From Planctomycetota bacterium (GTDB lineage Bacteria; Planctomycetota; UBA1135; GCA-002686595): a DNA stretch of 64,000 bases. Location of the stretch: assembly GCA_016795325.1 (NCBI GenBank), contig JAEUHY010000012.1:124001-188000 (forward strand), in the 5' to 3' direction. Each line of letters begins with the position of its first letter. The first letter of the stretch is position 1. Positions 32,583-42,141 of this stretch are shown here, piece after piece. Position numbers and translations under genes: made by a program. A model generated the notes under the pieces. That model did no database searches. It had not been told where the DNA came from and saw only the letters and a list, made by a program, of their open reading frames with translations.

Positions 32583-34574
32583 ATGCCCGAATCGTCTTCC
32601 TCCGCGCCGCGTCCCAGCCCAAGCGCTCCCGACCTGCTCGCGCGGATCGACAGCCCGGCGGACCTCAAACGACTGACGCTCGACGAATTGCCGGTCCTGT
32701 GCGCGCAGACGCGCGAGTTCCTGTTGCACTCCGTACAGCAGACCGGCGGCCACCTCGGCTCGAACCTGGGCGTCGTGGAACTCGCCACCGCGCTCCACTA
32801 CGTCTTCGATCTCGAGCGCGATCGCTGCGTTTGGGACGTGAGCCACCAGTGCTACCCGCACAAGTTGTTCACCGGCCGGCGCGCGCGCTTCTCGACGCTG
32901 CGTCAGACCGGCGGCCTGTGCGGCTTCACGCACCCCGACGAGTCGCCCTACGACCAGTTCCACACTGGTCACGCGGGCACGAGCATCAGCCTGGCGCTGG
33001 GACTGTCCTACGGCGCCACGCACACGAGCGAAGCGCCGCACTCGATCGCGGTGATCGGCGACGCAAGCCTCGGCGCCGGCGTCGCGTTTGAAGCGCTCAA
33101 CTACGCGGGCGCGAGCAAACGCAAGGTGCTCGTGATCCTCAACGACAACGAGTGGTCGATCTCCAAATCGGTCGGCTCGCTCGCGCGCTACCTCTCGCGC
33201 ATCCGTTCGGCGAAGGTCGTGCAGCGCGCGCAGGAGGAGATCCACAAACTCTTCCACGCCATCCCGGTGATCGGCGAGAAGGTCGACCGCACGCTCGAGG
33301 ACATGGCCGAGGTCGTGCGCCACACGCTGGTGCCCGGGCACGTGTTCGAGGAACTCGGCGTGACCTACGTCGGTCCGATCCCGGGCCACGACGTGAAGTA
33401 CCTGGTCGAGAATCTCCAGCGCGTGCGCGAGCTCGAGGGCACTGTGCTGCTGCACGTGCTGACGGAGAAGGGCAAGGGCCATCCGAGCGCGCCGACGCAT
33501 CCCGAGCGTGTGCACGGTGTGAAGGGCGCGCCTGCTCCGCGTGTCGCCGGAGCTGAGTCTTCCAAGTTGCCCGCTCCGGCGAGCGCGCCGGCCAAGGTGC
33601 AAGGACCCGCGTACACGAAGGCCTTCGCCGACGCACTGCTCAAGATCGCCGAGCGCGACGTGCGAGTGCACGCGCTCACGGCGGGCATGCCGTCGGGCAC
33701 CGGCCTCGAAGCTTTCGCCGAGCGTTTGCCGGCGCGCTTCCACGACACAGGCATCACCGAACAACACGCTGTCGCCATGGCTGCGGGCATGGCGAAGGCC
33801 GGCCTGCGCCCCGTCGCGGCGATCTACTCGACGTTCCTCCAGCGCGCGTACGACCAAGTGTTCCAAGAGGTCGCGCTCCAGCACTTGCCGGTGCTGTTCT
33901 GCATGGACCGCGGCGGCCTGGTCGGCGCCGATGGCCCGACGCACAACGGCGTGTTCGACATCGCCTACCTGCGCACCTTCCCGGGCTTCACGCTGTGTGC
34001 GCCGCGCGATGCGACCGACATGCGCCGCATGCTCGAGATGTCGCTGACGCTGTCCGGCCCGGTCGGCGTGCGCTACCCGCGCGACAACTGCCCCGGCGTC
34101 GAGCGCATCCACGCCAGCGAACGGCGCGAGATGCTGCCGGGCACAGCCGAAGTGCTGTTCGACGTCGAGCCCCACGAACGCGCCAACTCGGTCGTGATCT
34201 GGGCCTTCGGCGCGCTCGTCAACCAAGCCATCGAAGCGGTCGAGCGCCTGCGCCAGCGCGGCGTGAGCGCGGCGCTGGTCGACGCACGTTTCGCCAAGCC
34301 GCTCGACGAAGAGTTGCTCTTCCAGCACCTCGCCTCGTACCGCGCGCTGATCACGCTCGAGGAGCATCAACGCGCCGGCGGTTTCGGTTCGGCCGTGCTC
34401 GAAGCCGCCAGCCGCGCGCCGAACGCGCGTGCGCAGGTGAAGCTGCTCGCGATCCCCGATCGCTTCATCGAGCACATGACGACGCGCGAGGAGCAGCTCT
34501 CCGAGTGCGGCCTCGACGCCGAGTCGATCGAACGCTTCGTGCGTCAACTCGCGCCCGCGCAGCGCGTCTCCTAA
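32583..34574 (+). CDS. dxs: 1-deoxy-D-xylulose-5-phosphate synthase
   Basis: 663 residues from ATG 32583, close to the family norm. A GTG at 32454 overlaps the preceding stop (GTGA) and would add 43 mostly Pro/Ala/Ser residues; I prefer the ATG by length. Thiamine diphosphate/Mg motif GDASLGAGVAFEALN...NDNEWS, N-terminal GGHLGSNLGVVELA and the transketolase-like YSTFLQRAYDQV and DRGGLVGADGPTHNG segments are all present. Dxs condenses pyruvate and glyceraldehyde 3-phosphate, the first step of the MEP pathway. Probably co-transcribed with ispA. Confidence 0.95.
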   Translation: MPESSSSAPRPSPSAPDLLARIDSPADLKRLTLDELPVLCAQTREFLLHSVQQTGGHLGSNLGVVELATALHYVFDLERDRCVWDVSHQCYPHKLFTGRRARFSTLRQTGGLCGFTHPDESPYDQFHTGHAGTSISLALGLSYGATHTSEAPHSIAVIGDASLGAGVAFEALNYAGASKRKVLVILNDNEWSISKSVGSLARYLSRIRSAKVVQRAQEEIHKLFHAIPVIGEKVDRTLEDMAEVVRHTLVPGHVFEELGVTYVGPIPGHDVKYLVENLQRVRELEGTVLLHVLTEKGKGHPSAPTHPERVHGVKGAPAPRVAGAESSKLPAPASAPAKVQGPAYTKAFADALLKIAERDVRVHALTAGMPSGTGLEAFAERLPARFHDTGITEQHAVAMAAGMAKAGLRPVAAIYSTFLQRAYDQVFQEVALQHLPVLFCMDRGGLVGADGPTHNGVFDIAYLRTFPGFTLCAPRDATDMRRMLEMSLTLSGPVGVRYPRDNCPGVERIHASERREMLPGTAEVLFDVEPHERANSVVIWAFGALVNQAIEAVERLRQRGVSAALVDARFAKPLDEELLFQHLASYRALITLEEHQRAGGFGSAVLEAASRAPNARAQVKLLAIPDRFIEHMTTREEQLSECGLDAESIERFVRQLAPAQRVS

Positions 34575-34676
34575 GCATCCCGTGGCGCCTCGATCGGCGG
34601 CCTTGCCAGCCCGTTGACGAGGTCATGCGGCATGATTCCGACCAGGACGCGCCGACTCGGCGTCCGAAGATTCGCA

Positions 34677-34696
34677 GCGAATCCGCTGGGATTCGC
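34677..34696. terminator. Possible hairpin downstream of dxs
   Basis: GCGAATCC and GGATTCGC form an 8-bp stem with a 4-base loop in the 246-bp gap between dxs and nadK. There is no T-run, and a competing shorter repeat overlaps it. It could attenuate read-through into nadK. Confidence 0.35.
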
Positions 34697-34820
34697 GCCG
34701 GGGCCAGCACGACGCCGAGGCGTCGCGCTCTGCGCCCCGTCCATTGGTCCTCTTCCTTGATTCGACGCGTCCCGGTCGGAATCCCGCTCGAAGCACTTCT
34801 TCAACGCACGGCTCTTCCCC

Positions 34821-35768
34821 ATGGCCTCCAGTGAATTCGCCAAGCGCGCGCGCGCGACACGTCAGCCCGGCGCTCCCAAGGCCGGCGGAGTGAAGCGCGT
34901 GCTCGTCGCGGCCGACATGGCGAAAGACGGCGTGCGCGAGTGCCAGCGCGAGTTGCTGCCGTGGCTGCGCGAACGCGTCGAGAAGGTCGAACTGATCGAG
35001 GACATCTCGGCCTTCGTCGCGGCCCGCGCGCAGCTTTCGAAGGCGGCTGCGGAAACGGACCTGCCGGATCTGGTGGTCGTGCTCGGCGGCGATGGGGCGA
35101 TCCTCGGCGCCGTGCGCGCTTTCGCGGACGCGCCGCGGCCGACGCTGGGCATCAACTTCGGCCGCGTGGGATTCCTTGCCTCCACGCCCGAGAGCGACTG
35201 GCGCGAAGCGCTGGTCGGCGTGCTCGCTGGCGAGGGCATCGTCGAACCGCGCATGCGGCTCGAAGCGCAGATCGTCTCGCCCGACGGAGCGCACATGCGC
35301 GCCGTGGCGCTCAACGAAGTGCTGCTGGCGCGCGGCGCCGCGCCGGGGATGCTCACTATCTCGGTGGCGGTCGACGGCGACTGGGTCGCCGACTACCGAG
35401 CGGACGGCCTGATCTTCGCTACGCCCTCGGGCTCGACGGCGCACTCGCTCTCCGCGGGCGGTCCGATCCTGTTTCCCTCGATGCTCGGCGTGATCGTCAC
35501 GCCCATGTCGCCGCAGGGCCTCTCGTACCGCCCGATCGTGCTGCACCCCGACAGCTCCATCGAGCTGCGGCTCAAGGAAGCCAGCGGTTCGGTGCTGGTC
35601 GCCGTCGACGGGCAGGCGTTCCATCCGCTGCACCACGACGACATCGTGCGTGTGCGCCGCCATCCGATCGCCTATCCGCTGCTCGCCTGGGCCAAGCTCG
35701 ATCCGTACCGCCGCCTGCGCGACCGGCTCGGCTGGAACCAGACGCGCTACCGCGGCGACGGCGAATAG
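34821..35768 (+). CDS. nadK: NAD kinase
   Basis: 315 residues with the GGDG motif (residues 89-92, LGGDGAILGAVR), GINFGRVGFLA, the conserved NE in ALNEVLL and FATPSGSTAHSLSAGGPI. It phosphorylates NAD to NADP using ATP or polyphosphate. The short basic N-terminal extension is a local feature. NadK beside dxs is a common arrangement in the xseB-ispA-dxs neighbourhood, where NADPH is needed for later MEP steps. Confidence 0.94.
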   Translation: MASSEFAKRARATRQPGAPKAGGVKRVLVAADMAKDGVRECQRELLPWLRERVEKVELIEDISAFVAARAQLSKAAAETDLPDLVVVLGGDGAILGAVRAFADAPRPTLGINFGRVGFLASTPESDWREALVGVLAGEGIVEPRMRLEAQIVSPDGAHMRAVALNEVLLARGAAPGMLTISVAVDGDWVADYRADGLIFATPSGSTAHSLSAGGPILFPSMLGVIVTPMSPQGLSYRPIVLHPDSSIELRLKEASGSVLVAVDGQAFHPLHHDDIVRVRRHPIAYPLLAWAKLDPYRRLRDRLGWNQTRYRGDGE

Positions 35769-35811
35769 CACGCGTTCTCGAGTAGCCTGGCGGCGTGGGA
35801 GGCACGCACGC

Positions 35812-37878
35812 TTGAGCGCCGGTGCAGCGTGGTATTTCAAGTCGCGGGAGCACTTCGTCCGCGATCCGCTGCAGACGGTCGTGGGCGAACTCGCGAGCGG
35901 TGCGGCCAGTGAGGGCCTGCACGTCGAGGCGGAGCAGCACGCCGAGTGGCGCACGAGCGTGGGGCTGCTGCAGCGCGAACTCGAGCGGCGCGCGACGCAG
36001 ATCGAACTGCTCAAGTCGACCTTGGCCGCGCCCGAACTCGCCGCGTACCGCGAGGTGTTGCTCGAGTTCGACTTCCGGCGCCGCGGGCTGCGCCTGGACT
36101 GCGTGTTGCTCGGCGAGGGCGTGATCGCCGTGGTGGAGTTCAAACGCTCGCGCGTGGGCGCCGCGGAGCGCGAGCAGGTGAGCAACTACGCGATCAACCT
36201 CGTCGAATTCCACGAGGAAACCCGGCGCGTCGTGCTCGAGGAGCGCGCCATCGTGGCCCCGGTGCTGGCCCTCACTCTCGGAGCCACGCGTCCAGAGTGC
36301 GTCGGCCGTGCAGGCTTTCATCGCGCGCCGTGGGACGGCGTGCTGGCGCGTCCGATCGAGTGCAACGCCCCGGGTTTGCATGCCGCGCTGCGTTTCGCGC
36401 TGGAGCAACGCCGGGCCGCAGCGCCGGTGGACGGCGCGCGCTGGCTGTCGTCACGTTTCGCGCCCTCCTCGACCATCCTCGACGCGGTGATCTCGCTCTA
36501 CGGAGAGCACGATGTGAGCGCGATCGCTGCGCACGCCGCCCCGGTGGAGCTGATCGAGCGCTGCGCCGAGGAGGTCGCACAACTGGCGGAGCGCACGCTG
36601 CGCGCGCGGGAGAAGCGCATCGTGTTCGTCTCGGGCGCGCCCGGCGCCGGCAAGACGCTGGTCGGGCTCAAGCTGGCCTTCGATCGGCGGCTGCGCGATG
36701 AAGCGGTGTTCGTCACGGGCAACGCGCCGCTCGTCGAGGTGCTCGGCGCGGCGCTCAAGGGCGCGTACAAGCGGCGCAGCAAACAAGCCGCAGGCGCCGT
36801 CGCGGCCAGCGGCTACGCGCGTGAGGACGCGGCGCGTGTGATCGGCATGTCGACCTTCAAGCTCGTCAAGGCGCACGCCTTCCTCGGCGAGCGCGGCGCG
36901 CACCTGGGCGCCTCCGACGGGCGCGTCGTGATCTTCGACGAAGCGCAGCGCACGTACCGCAAGGGGCGCCAGGTGCTGCGCAGGGCGCTTCCCGAAGACG
37001 AAGCGCGCTTGATCCTCGAGTCGCTCGAGCGCACGCACGGCGACGGCGCCGTGCTCGTCGCGCTCCTCGGCCACAACCAGGCGATCAACAGCGGCGAGAT
37101 GGGCATCGGCGCGTGGTTCAAGGCCGCCGAAGAGTGCGGTTGGCGCTTTGCGATCAGCGACGAGACGCTCGCGCTCGACGAAGTCGCAGCGAGCGGAGCG
37201 TGGGCGCAGCACGCGCAGCGAGAGCCGCTGGCGACCGGACATTTGCCGCACTCGATGCGCTTCTATCGCAACGGCGATCTCGAGCGCTGGGCGGACCACG
37301 TGCTCGGCGACCGTGCCGAAGCCGCGCTCCAACTGGCGCGCGAGCTCGACACGCGCGGCGACAGCGTGTGGCTCACGCGTGACCTCGCCCTCGCGCGCCG
37401 CTGGGTGCGCGAACGTCGCGTCGGCGAGGAGCGCGCTGGCATCATCGCCTCGGGACAGGCGCGCCGGCTCGCGGCGGAGGGCTTGTTCGTCGAACTCAAG
37501 CCGGACATCGCGGATTGGATGCTCGCGCCGGGCGGCGATGTGCGCTCGGCGAACATGCTCGAGACGGTGCAGAACCAATACCAAGTGCAGGGCCTCGAGC
37601 TCGACTACACGCTCGTGTGTTGGGACGGTGATCTGCGGCGCGGCCCTGGCGGCTGGAGCGCGCGGAAGATGGCGGGGGCCGTGTGGCGCAACGACAAGGA
37701 ACTCGCCGTCGCCAAGAACAGCTACCGCGTGCTGCTCACGCGCGCACGCAAGGGCATGATCGTGTTCGTGCCGCGCGGTGATGCGAGCGGTGAAGACGCA
37801 ACACGTCCGCCGCAGATGTACGACGCGATCGCCGAGCACCTGGTGCGCTGCGGCGCACGCGAACTCACGTCGGCGTGA
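35812..37878 (+). CDS. Nuclease-helicase fusion (PD-(D/E)XK + DUF2075/Schlafen group 3-like)
   Basis: 688 residues from TTG 35812, preceded by GGGAGG nine bases upstream. The N-terminal domain has a candidate PD-(D/E)XK nuclease core: GLRLDCVLL followed by VVEFKRS (Asp96, Glu109, Lys111). The second part is a DUF2075/Schlafen group 3-like SF1 helicase: Walker A GAPGAGKT (275-282), Walker B VVIFDEAQR, and near the C-terminus VQNQYQVQGLELDYTLV and NSYRVLLTRARKGM, the late SF1 motifs. Proteins of this layout are often found with DNA repair or phage-defence genes, but no partner gene is adjacent. Convergent with the LolD-type gene, 19 bp apart. Confidence 0.85.
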   Translation: MSAGAAWYFKSREHFVRDPLQTVVGELASGAASEGLHVEAEQHAEWRTSVGLLQRELERRATQIELLKSTLAAPELAAYREVLLEFDFRRRGLRLDCVLLGEGVIAVVEFKRSRVGAAEREQVSNYAINLVEFHEETRRVVLEERAIVAPVLALTLGATRPECVGRAGFHRAPWDGVLARPIECNAPGLHAALRFALEQRRAAAPVDGARWLSSRFAPSSTILDAVISLYGEHDVSAIAAHAAPVELIERCAEEVAQLAERTLRAREKRIVFVSGAPGAGKTLVGLKLAFDRRLRDEAVFVTGNAPLVEVLGAALKGAYKRRSKQAAGAVAASGYAREDAARVIGMSTFKLVKAHAFLGERGAHLGASDGRVVIFDEAQRTYRKGRQVLRRALPEDEARLILESLERTHGDGAVLVALLGHNQAINSGEMGIGAWFKAAEECGWRFAISDETLALDEVAASGAWAQHAQREPLATGHLPHSMRFYRNGDLERWADHVLGDRAEAALQLARELDTRGDSVWLTRDLALARRWVRERRVGEERAGIIASGQARRLAAEGLFVELKPDIADWMLAPGGDVRSANMLETVQNQYQVQGLELDYTLVCWDGDLRRGPGGWSARKMAGAVWRNDKELAVAKNSYRVLLTRARKGMIVFVPRGDASGEDATRPPQMYDAIAEHLVRCGARELTSA

Positions 37879-37897
37879 GTGGCGCCGCGCGCGGACG

Positions 37898-38611
37898 TTA
37901 CGCGCGCAGGCCGTTTTGGATCCGGCCGGCGTCCATGCGCGCCACGCGTTCGCAGCGCTCGGCGAGGCGCTCGTCGTGCGTGACGAGCAGCAGCGAGAGC
38001 TGGCGGCGCGCCTGCTCCTCGAACAAGAGCTCGAGCACCTTCTCGCCCGTCTCGCGGTCGAGGTTGCCGGTGGGTTCGTCGGCGATCAGGATCGGCGGAT
38101 CGTGGAACAGCGCGCGCGCCAGGGCCACGCGCTGGCGCTCGCCGCCGGAGAGTTGGGTGGGGCGGTGCTTGAGGCGCTCCTTCAATCCGAAGCGCACCAG
38201 CAACTCCGTGGCGCGGCCGTCGAGTTCCTTGCGCCGGCGGTCGAACTCGAACGTGTTCAGTCCGATCAGCGAGGGCAGCAGCACGTTCTCGACGGCCGTG
38301 AGCTCGGCGACCAGGTGGTAGAACTGGAATACGAAGCCCAGGCTCGCGTTGCGCAGGCGCGCGCGCCCGTCGACGCCCATGGACCATGCGTCGGCGCCGT
38401 TGATCTCGACGTGACCCGAATCGGGCCGGTCGAGCAGGCCCAAGACGTGCAGGAACGTCGACTTGCCGGCCCCTGACGGACCCATCAGCGCGAGCCGCTC
38501 GCCGCGCGCGAGCTCGAGGTCGCAGCCGTGCAGGATCGGCAGCGCGCGCCGCGCGATGCGGTAGGCCTTCTTCACCGCGCTCGCGCGCAGCACGATCGGT
38601 TGCAGACTCAT
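37898..38611 (-). CDS. LolD-type ABC transporter ATP-binding protein
   Basis: 237 residues from ATG 38611, which has GGAG five bases upstream; ATG 38629 overlapping the previous stop would add six residues. Walker A GPSGAGKST, Q-loop GFVFQFYHLVAELTA, signature LSGGERQR, Walker B ILIADEPTGNLD and the switch His THD are all present. The QFYHL and LLPSLI segments are typical of the LolD/MacB group. With the adjacent permease it should form a LolCDE-like complex that extracts lipoproteins from the inner membrane, in keeping with the many lipoproteins encoded here. Confidence 0.92.
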   Translation of the reverse strand: MSLQPIVLRASAVKKAYRIARRALPILHGCDLELARGERLALMGPSGAGKSTFLHVLGLLDRPDSGHVEINGADAWSMGVDGRARLRNASLGFVFQFYHLVAELTAVENVLLPSLIGLNTFEFDRRRKELDGRATELLVRFGLKERLKHRPTQLSGGERQRVALARALFHDPPILIADEPTGNLDRETGEKVLELLFEEQARRQLSLLLVTHDERLAERCERVARMDAGRIQNGLRA

Positions 38612-38625
38612 CGCAGCTCCGGTGC

Positions 38626-40158
38626 TCATTCGTTGCGCAGAGCCTCGACGGGATCGAGCCGCGCCGCGCGCCAGGCCGGGATCGCCGCGAACAGGAGCGT
38701 GCACAGGAACGCGCCCAGCACGATGGCGCCGACCGCGAGCGGCTCGACCACGCTGGGGATCGTGTCGAAGATGTACACGTTGCGGTTGAAGATCTGCACG
38801 TCGAGCGCCGCGCTCAGCCAGCGCTCGATTCCGTCGATCTTCAGCGCCAGCACCACGCCGGTGCAGGCGCCCAGGAACGCGCCGATCAGAGCGTCCCAGA
38901 AGCCGATGGCGAGGAACACCATCAGGCTCAGGCGCGGCGTTGCGCCCAGCGCGGTGAGGATGCCGATGTCGCGGCGCTTTTCGCTGACCATCATCGAGAG
39001 GATCGCGAACACCGTGAAGCACGCGACCAGCAACACCAGGCTGAGCATGATCCCCAGCAGCACGCGCTCGTTCTCGATCGCGCCCAGCAGCGGGCCGCGG
39101 AACTCCTCCCACGTGGCGAGCTGGCAGCTCGAATCGATCAAGCGCTTGTCCTTGAGCGCGTCGTACAGCTCGAGCTGCGTCGCGTCGCGGTCGGTCTCGT
39201 AGTTGCGCAGCTTGATCAGCACTTGGCTGACGTTCATCGCGCCGCGCGGGAGCTCGTCTTCCTCGTTGGCGCCGGCCATGAAGCGCGCCAACTGGCCACG
39301 CTCGACGTAGATGCGCTCGAGGTCCATCTCGTTCTCGCTCGAGCGGAACGAGCCTGCGACCACGAACTCACGTTCTTTCGCGGCGAAACCGTACTCGGAC
39401 TGCGGGTCGCGGACGGGGATGATCAGCGTCACGAAGTCGCCGCGCCGCAGGCGGTGCGCGGCGAAGAGCTGGTCGCCGAGGATCACGCTCGCGCGCGGGA
39501 TGCCCATCGAGCTGTCGTACTCGGGCGGCGGCGCGAACGGCGCCGTCGGATCCGCGACGCTCTCGCCGTAGGTCGGCGGGCGCACGAGCGAGGCGTGGAA
39601 CTCGGTCGAGGTCTTCTCGTCTTCGACATCGATGCCGGCGAGCTGCACGAAGGCGTGCCGGCTGCGCTGCGGGTCGGAGAGCATGAGCAGCGAGTTGCCG
39701 CCCTCGCGCGTGAGGAAACACGGCCACGAGAGGTGTGCAGACGCAGCTTCGACACGCGGGTCGGCGCGCACGACCTCGAGGATCTTCTGCGCGTCGTACG
39801 GCCGCCGCGGCGCCTCGGTCCCGGGCAGCAGCAAGATCATGTCCGACAAGCTGCCGCGCATCGACGTGCGCGTCTGCTCCAGGAACCCGGTCATGATCGA
39901 GAGGATCATGATCAGCGCGCCAACGCCCAGGAAAATGCCGACCACGCCGATCAGGTTGGTCGGGCGGTGGATCAGGTAGCGCCACGACAGGAAGCGCACG
40001 ACCGCGGGCGCCGGGATGGCGAGGAACAGAACGCGCATCACGACGTAGGCCACGGCCACGACGAGCAGGCTGAACAGCGCGAAGCCGCCCAGTGCGAGCG
40101 CGAGGTCGAGCAGCGCGCTCGACTTGGTCACCTCGGTGAGCGTCTCGGTCTCGTTCAT
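38626..40158 (-). CDS. LolC/LolE-type ABC transporter permease
   Basis: 510 residues with four or more transmembrane segments: one at ~20-45, one at ~70-90 (LIGVVGIFLGVGALIMILSIMTGF), then a large periplasmic domain (~100-380), then FtsX-type helices at ~390-500. SEKRRDIGILTALGAT and PAWRAARLDPVEALRNE are hallmarks of the FtsX/LolCE permease family. The N-terminal extra helix makes it longer than E. coli LolC. Its start overlaps the lysS stop (ATGA) and its stop overlaps an ATG of the ATPase gene, so the three are translationally coupled. Confidence 0.9.
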   Translation of the reverse strand: MNETETLTEVTKSSALLDLALALGGFALFSLLVVAVAYVVMRVLFLAIPAPAVVRFLSWRYLIHRPTNLIGVVGIFLGVGALIMILSIMTGFLEQTRTSMRGSLSDMILLLPGTEAPRRPYDAQKILEVVRADPRVEAASAHLSWPCFLTREGGNSLLMLSDPQRSRHAFVQLAGIDVEDEKTSTEFHASLVRPPTYGESVADPTAPFAPPPEYDSSMGIPRASVILGDQLFAAHRLRRGDFVTLIIPVRDPQSEYGFAAKEREFVVAGSFRSSENEMDLERIYVERGQLARFMAGANEEDELPRGAMNVSQVLIKLRNYETDRDATQLELYDALKDKRLIDSSCQLATWEEFRGPLLGAIENERVLLGIMLSLVLLVACFTVFAILSMMVSEKRRDIGILTALGATPRLSLMVFLAIGFWDALIGAFLGACTGVVLALKIDGIERWLSAALDVQIFNRNVYIFDTIPSVVEPLAVGAIVLGAFLCTLLFAAIPAWRAARLDPVEALRNE

Positions 40159-41633
40159 GCTTGCGGCGCCGGCGCGATGTCCGAGCTGCGCTGCGGGCGC
40201 AGCGCGGGGAACAGCAGCACGTCGCGGATCGAGTCCTGGCCGGTGAGCACCATCACGAGCCGGTCGATGCCGATTCCCAGTCCGCCGGTCGGCGGCATGC
40301 CGTACTCGAGCGCCTGCACGTAGTCGACGTCGACCTCGCCCGGCGCCTCGGGATCCTTGCTCGCGACCTGCTCGACGAAGCGCTGCTCCTGGTCCAGCGG
40401 GTCGTTGAGCTCGGTGAACGCGTTGCCCAGCTCCATACCGCCGAGGAACAGCTCGAAACGCTCCGCGAGGCGCGGATCTTCGGGCTTCTTCTTCGCCAGC
40501 GGGCAGATCGGAACCGGGTAGTCCACGCAGAACACCGGCCCGGTGAGCAACTTCTCGCAAGTCGCTTCGAACACGTCGTTCATCAGCTTCCAGTAGCCGA
40601 GCGACTCGTCGAGGCCGAGCTCCTTGGCGCGCTTGCGCACCGCGGGCTCGTCGTCGAACTCGCAGCCGTTCTGCTCGCGGAACAGCTGCGTGTAGCTCAC
40701 GCGCGCAAACGGCGCCTTCAGGTCGTACTCGACGCCGCGGAAGAGCACCTTCGTCGTGCCGTTCACCTCGCGCGCAATCGATTCGAGCATCTGCTCGGCG
40801 ATCTCCATCATGCGCCGGTAGTCGGCTTGAGCTTCGTACAGCTCGAGCATCGAGAACTCCGGGTTGTGGCGCGTCGAGATGCCCTCGTTGCGGAAGTTGC
40901 GCGCGATCTCGAACACGCGCTCCATCCCGCCGACGATCAGGCGCTTCAAGTACAGCTCGGGCGCGATGCGCAGGTAGAAATCCGCGTCGAGCGCGTTGTG
41001 GTGCGTCACGAACGGACGCGCCGTCGCGCCGCCGAAGATCGGGTGCAGCGTCGGCGTTTCGACTTCCAGGTAGCCCTGCGCTTCGAGGAAGCGCCGCACG
41101 GCGCTGACGATCTTGCTGCGCTTGACGAAGGTCTGCAGCACGCCTTCGGTGGCCCACAGATCGACGTAGCGCCGCCGGTAGCGCGCTTCGACGTCGACCA
41201 GGCCGTGCCACTTCTCCGGCGGCGAGGCGAGCGCCTTGGCGAGCAGCTTCACCTCGCTGGCCCACACCGTGAGCTCGCCCTTCTGCGTGAAGCCGACTTC
41301 GCCCGTCACTCCGACGAGGTCGCCGGCGTCGAGCCACTTGCGCTGCGGCCACCACTCGCCGAGCGAGTCGCGGCGCAGGCCGATCTGCAGCTTGCCCGTG
41401 CGGTCGGCGAGCGGCGCGAAGATCAGCTTGCCGAAGTCGCGCGGCATCGCGAGGCGGCCGGCGACGGTCACACGTTCGCCGACGGCCGGGCCGGGCTGCT
41501 CGCTCGTGCCGGCGCGGGCGACAACGCCATCGATCGGGGTCGCCGCGACGCCGCGCGCGGGGAACGGGTCTTGGCCCGCGTCGCGCATCGCGCGCGCCTT
41601 GGCGAGCCGGTCGGGTTGCACGAGATCAGTCAT
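40155..41633 (-). CDS. lysS: Lysyl-tRNA synthetase (class II)
   Basis: 492 residues. An N-terminal OB fold (VTVAGRLAMPRDFGKLIFAPL) is followed by the class II catalytic domain with motif 2 (RNFRNEGISTRHNPEFSMLE) and motif 3 (GLGIGIDRLVM). It charges tRNA-Lys. The stop overlaps the start of the LolC-type gene (ATGA). A tRNA-Ala gene and its terminator lie just upstream on the same strand, so lysS must have its own promoter between 41634 and about 41800. Confidence 0.95.
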   Translation of the reverse strand: MTDLVQPDRLAKARAMRDAGQDPFPARGVAATPIDGVVARAGTSEQPGPAVGERVTVAGRLAMPRDFGKLIFAPLADRTGKLQIGLRRDSLGEWWPQRKWLDAGDLVGVTGEVGFTQKGELTVWASEVKLLAKALASPPEKWHGLVDVEARYRRRYVDLWATEGVLQTFVKRSKIVSAVRRFLEAQGYLEVETPTLHPIFGGATARPFVTHHNALDADFYLRIAPELYLKRLIVGGMERVFEIARNFRNEGISTRHNPEFSMLELYEAQADYRRMMEIAEQMLESIAREVNGTTKVLFRGVEYDLKAPFARVSYTQLFREQNGCEFDDEPAVRKRAKELGLDESLGYWKLMNDVFEATCEKLLTGPVFCVDYPVPICPLAKKKPEDPRLAERFELFLGGMELGNAFTELNDPLDQEQRFVEQVASKDPEAPGEVDVDYVQALEYGMPPTGGLGIGIDRLVMVLTGQDSIRDVLLFPALRPQRSSDIAPAPQA

Positions 41634-41805
41634 GGGGCGGGGAGGATACGGGCTGCGCTCGTGCGGCGCGCGCCGCGACTGGCGTGTCTGTGCACGAGTC
41701 GCGTAGCGCGGTTACAGGCGGCGTCGCGCAAGCGCTGCGTTCGTCGGCGAGGGCGGCTCGGGCGCGGGCGAGCGAAGCGAGGCGGATCGATGGGAGCGCC
41801 AGAAA

Positions 41806-41842
41806 CAAAAAAACCGCAGGACTCGCGGGGAGTCCGGCGGTT
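41806..41842 (-). terminator. Rho-independent terminator of the tRNA-Ala gene
   Basis: On the minus strand, AACCGCCGGACTC pairs with GAGTCCTGCGGTT (one mismatch) across a short GC-rich loop and is followed by a T-run (AAAAAAA on the plus strand at about 41807-41813). This is the clearest intrinsic terminator in the window; it lies about 12 bases after the encoded CCA of the tRNA. Confidence 0.88.
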
Positions 41843-41853
41843 CTCTGTGCGGG

Positions 41854-41929
41854 TGGTGGAGGATAGGGGATTCGAACCCCTGGCCTCGACAATGCCATTG
41901 TCGCGCTCTACCAACTGAGCTAATCCCCC
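41854..41929 (-). tRNA. tRNA-Ala(GGC)
   Basis: On the minus strand a complete cloverleaf is readable: acceptor GGGGGAT with ATCCTCC, D arm GCTC/GAGC, anticodon stem CGACA/TGTCG with loop ATGGCAT (anticodon GGC, Ala), and T arm CAGGG-TTCGAAT-CCCTA-type pairing. The G3:U70 wobble pair, the main alanine identity element, is present. A73 and CCA are encoded. Followed by an intrinsic terminator. Confidence 0.95.
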
Positions 41930-42141
41930 GCGTTGTCAGCCGCCGCGGCGCTGGGAAGCCCCAAACGCTGCGAAGGGGCGGAGACTATGACGGCGCGCGC
42001 CGCGCCCGTCAACTGGTGAGCGTGCTGCGCGGGTTGGGTCGGCGCGGATCGCCGTGCGCCGGGCCCGCTGGGTCCCTATCTTGGGCGGCGCCGCGCTCCG
42101 AATGGTTCGTCGAGGGCGGCGCCAAGCAGGACCCAAGCCCC

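Noticed and set aside
42016..42141. Upstream extension of leuS
   Set aside because: The added residues are Gly/Arg/Ser-rich with no LeuRS homology; GTG 42142 gives the family length.
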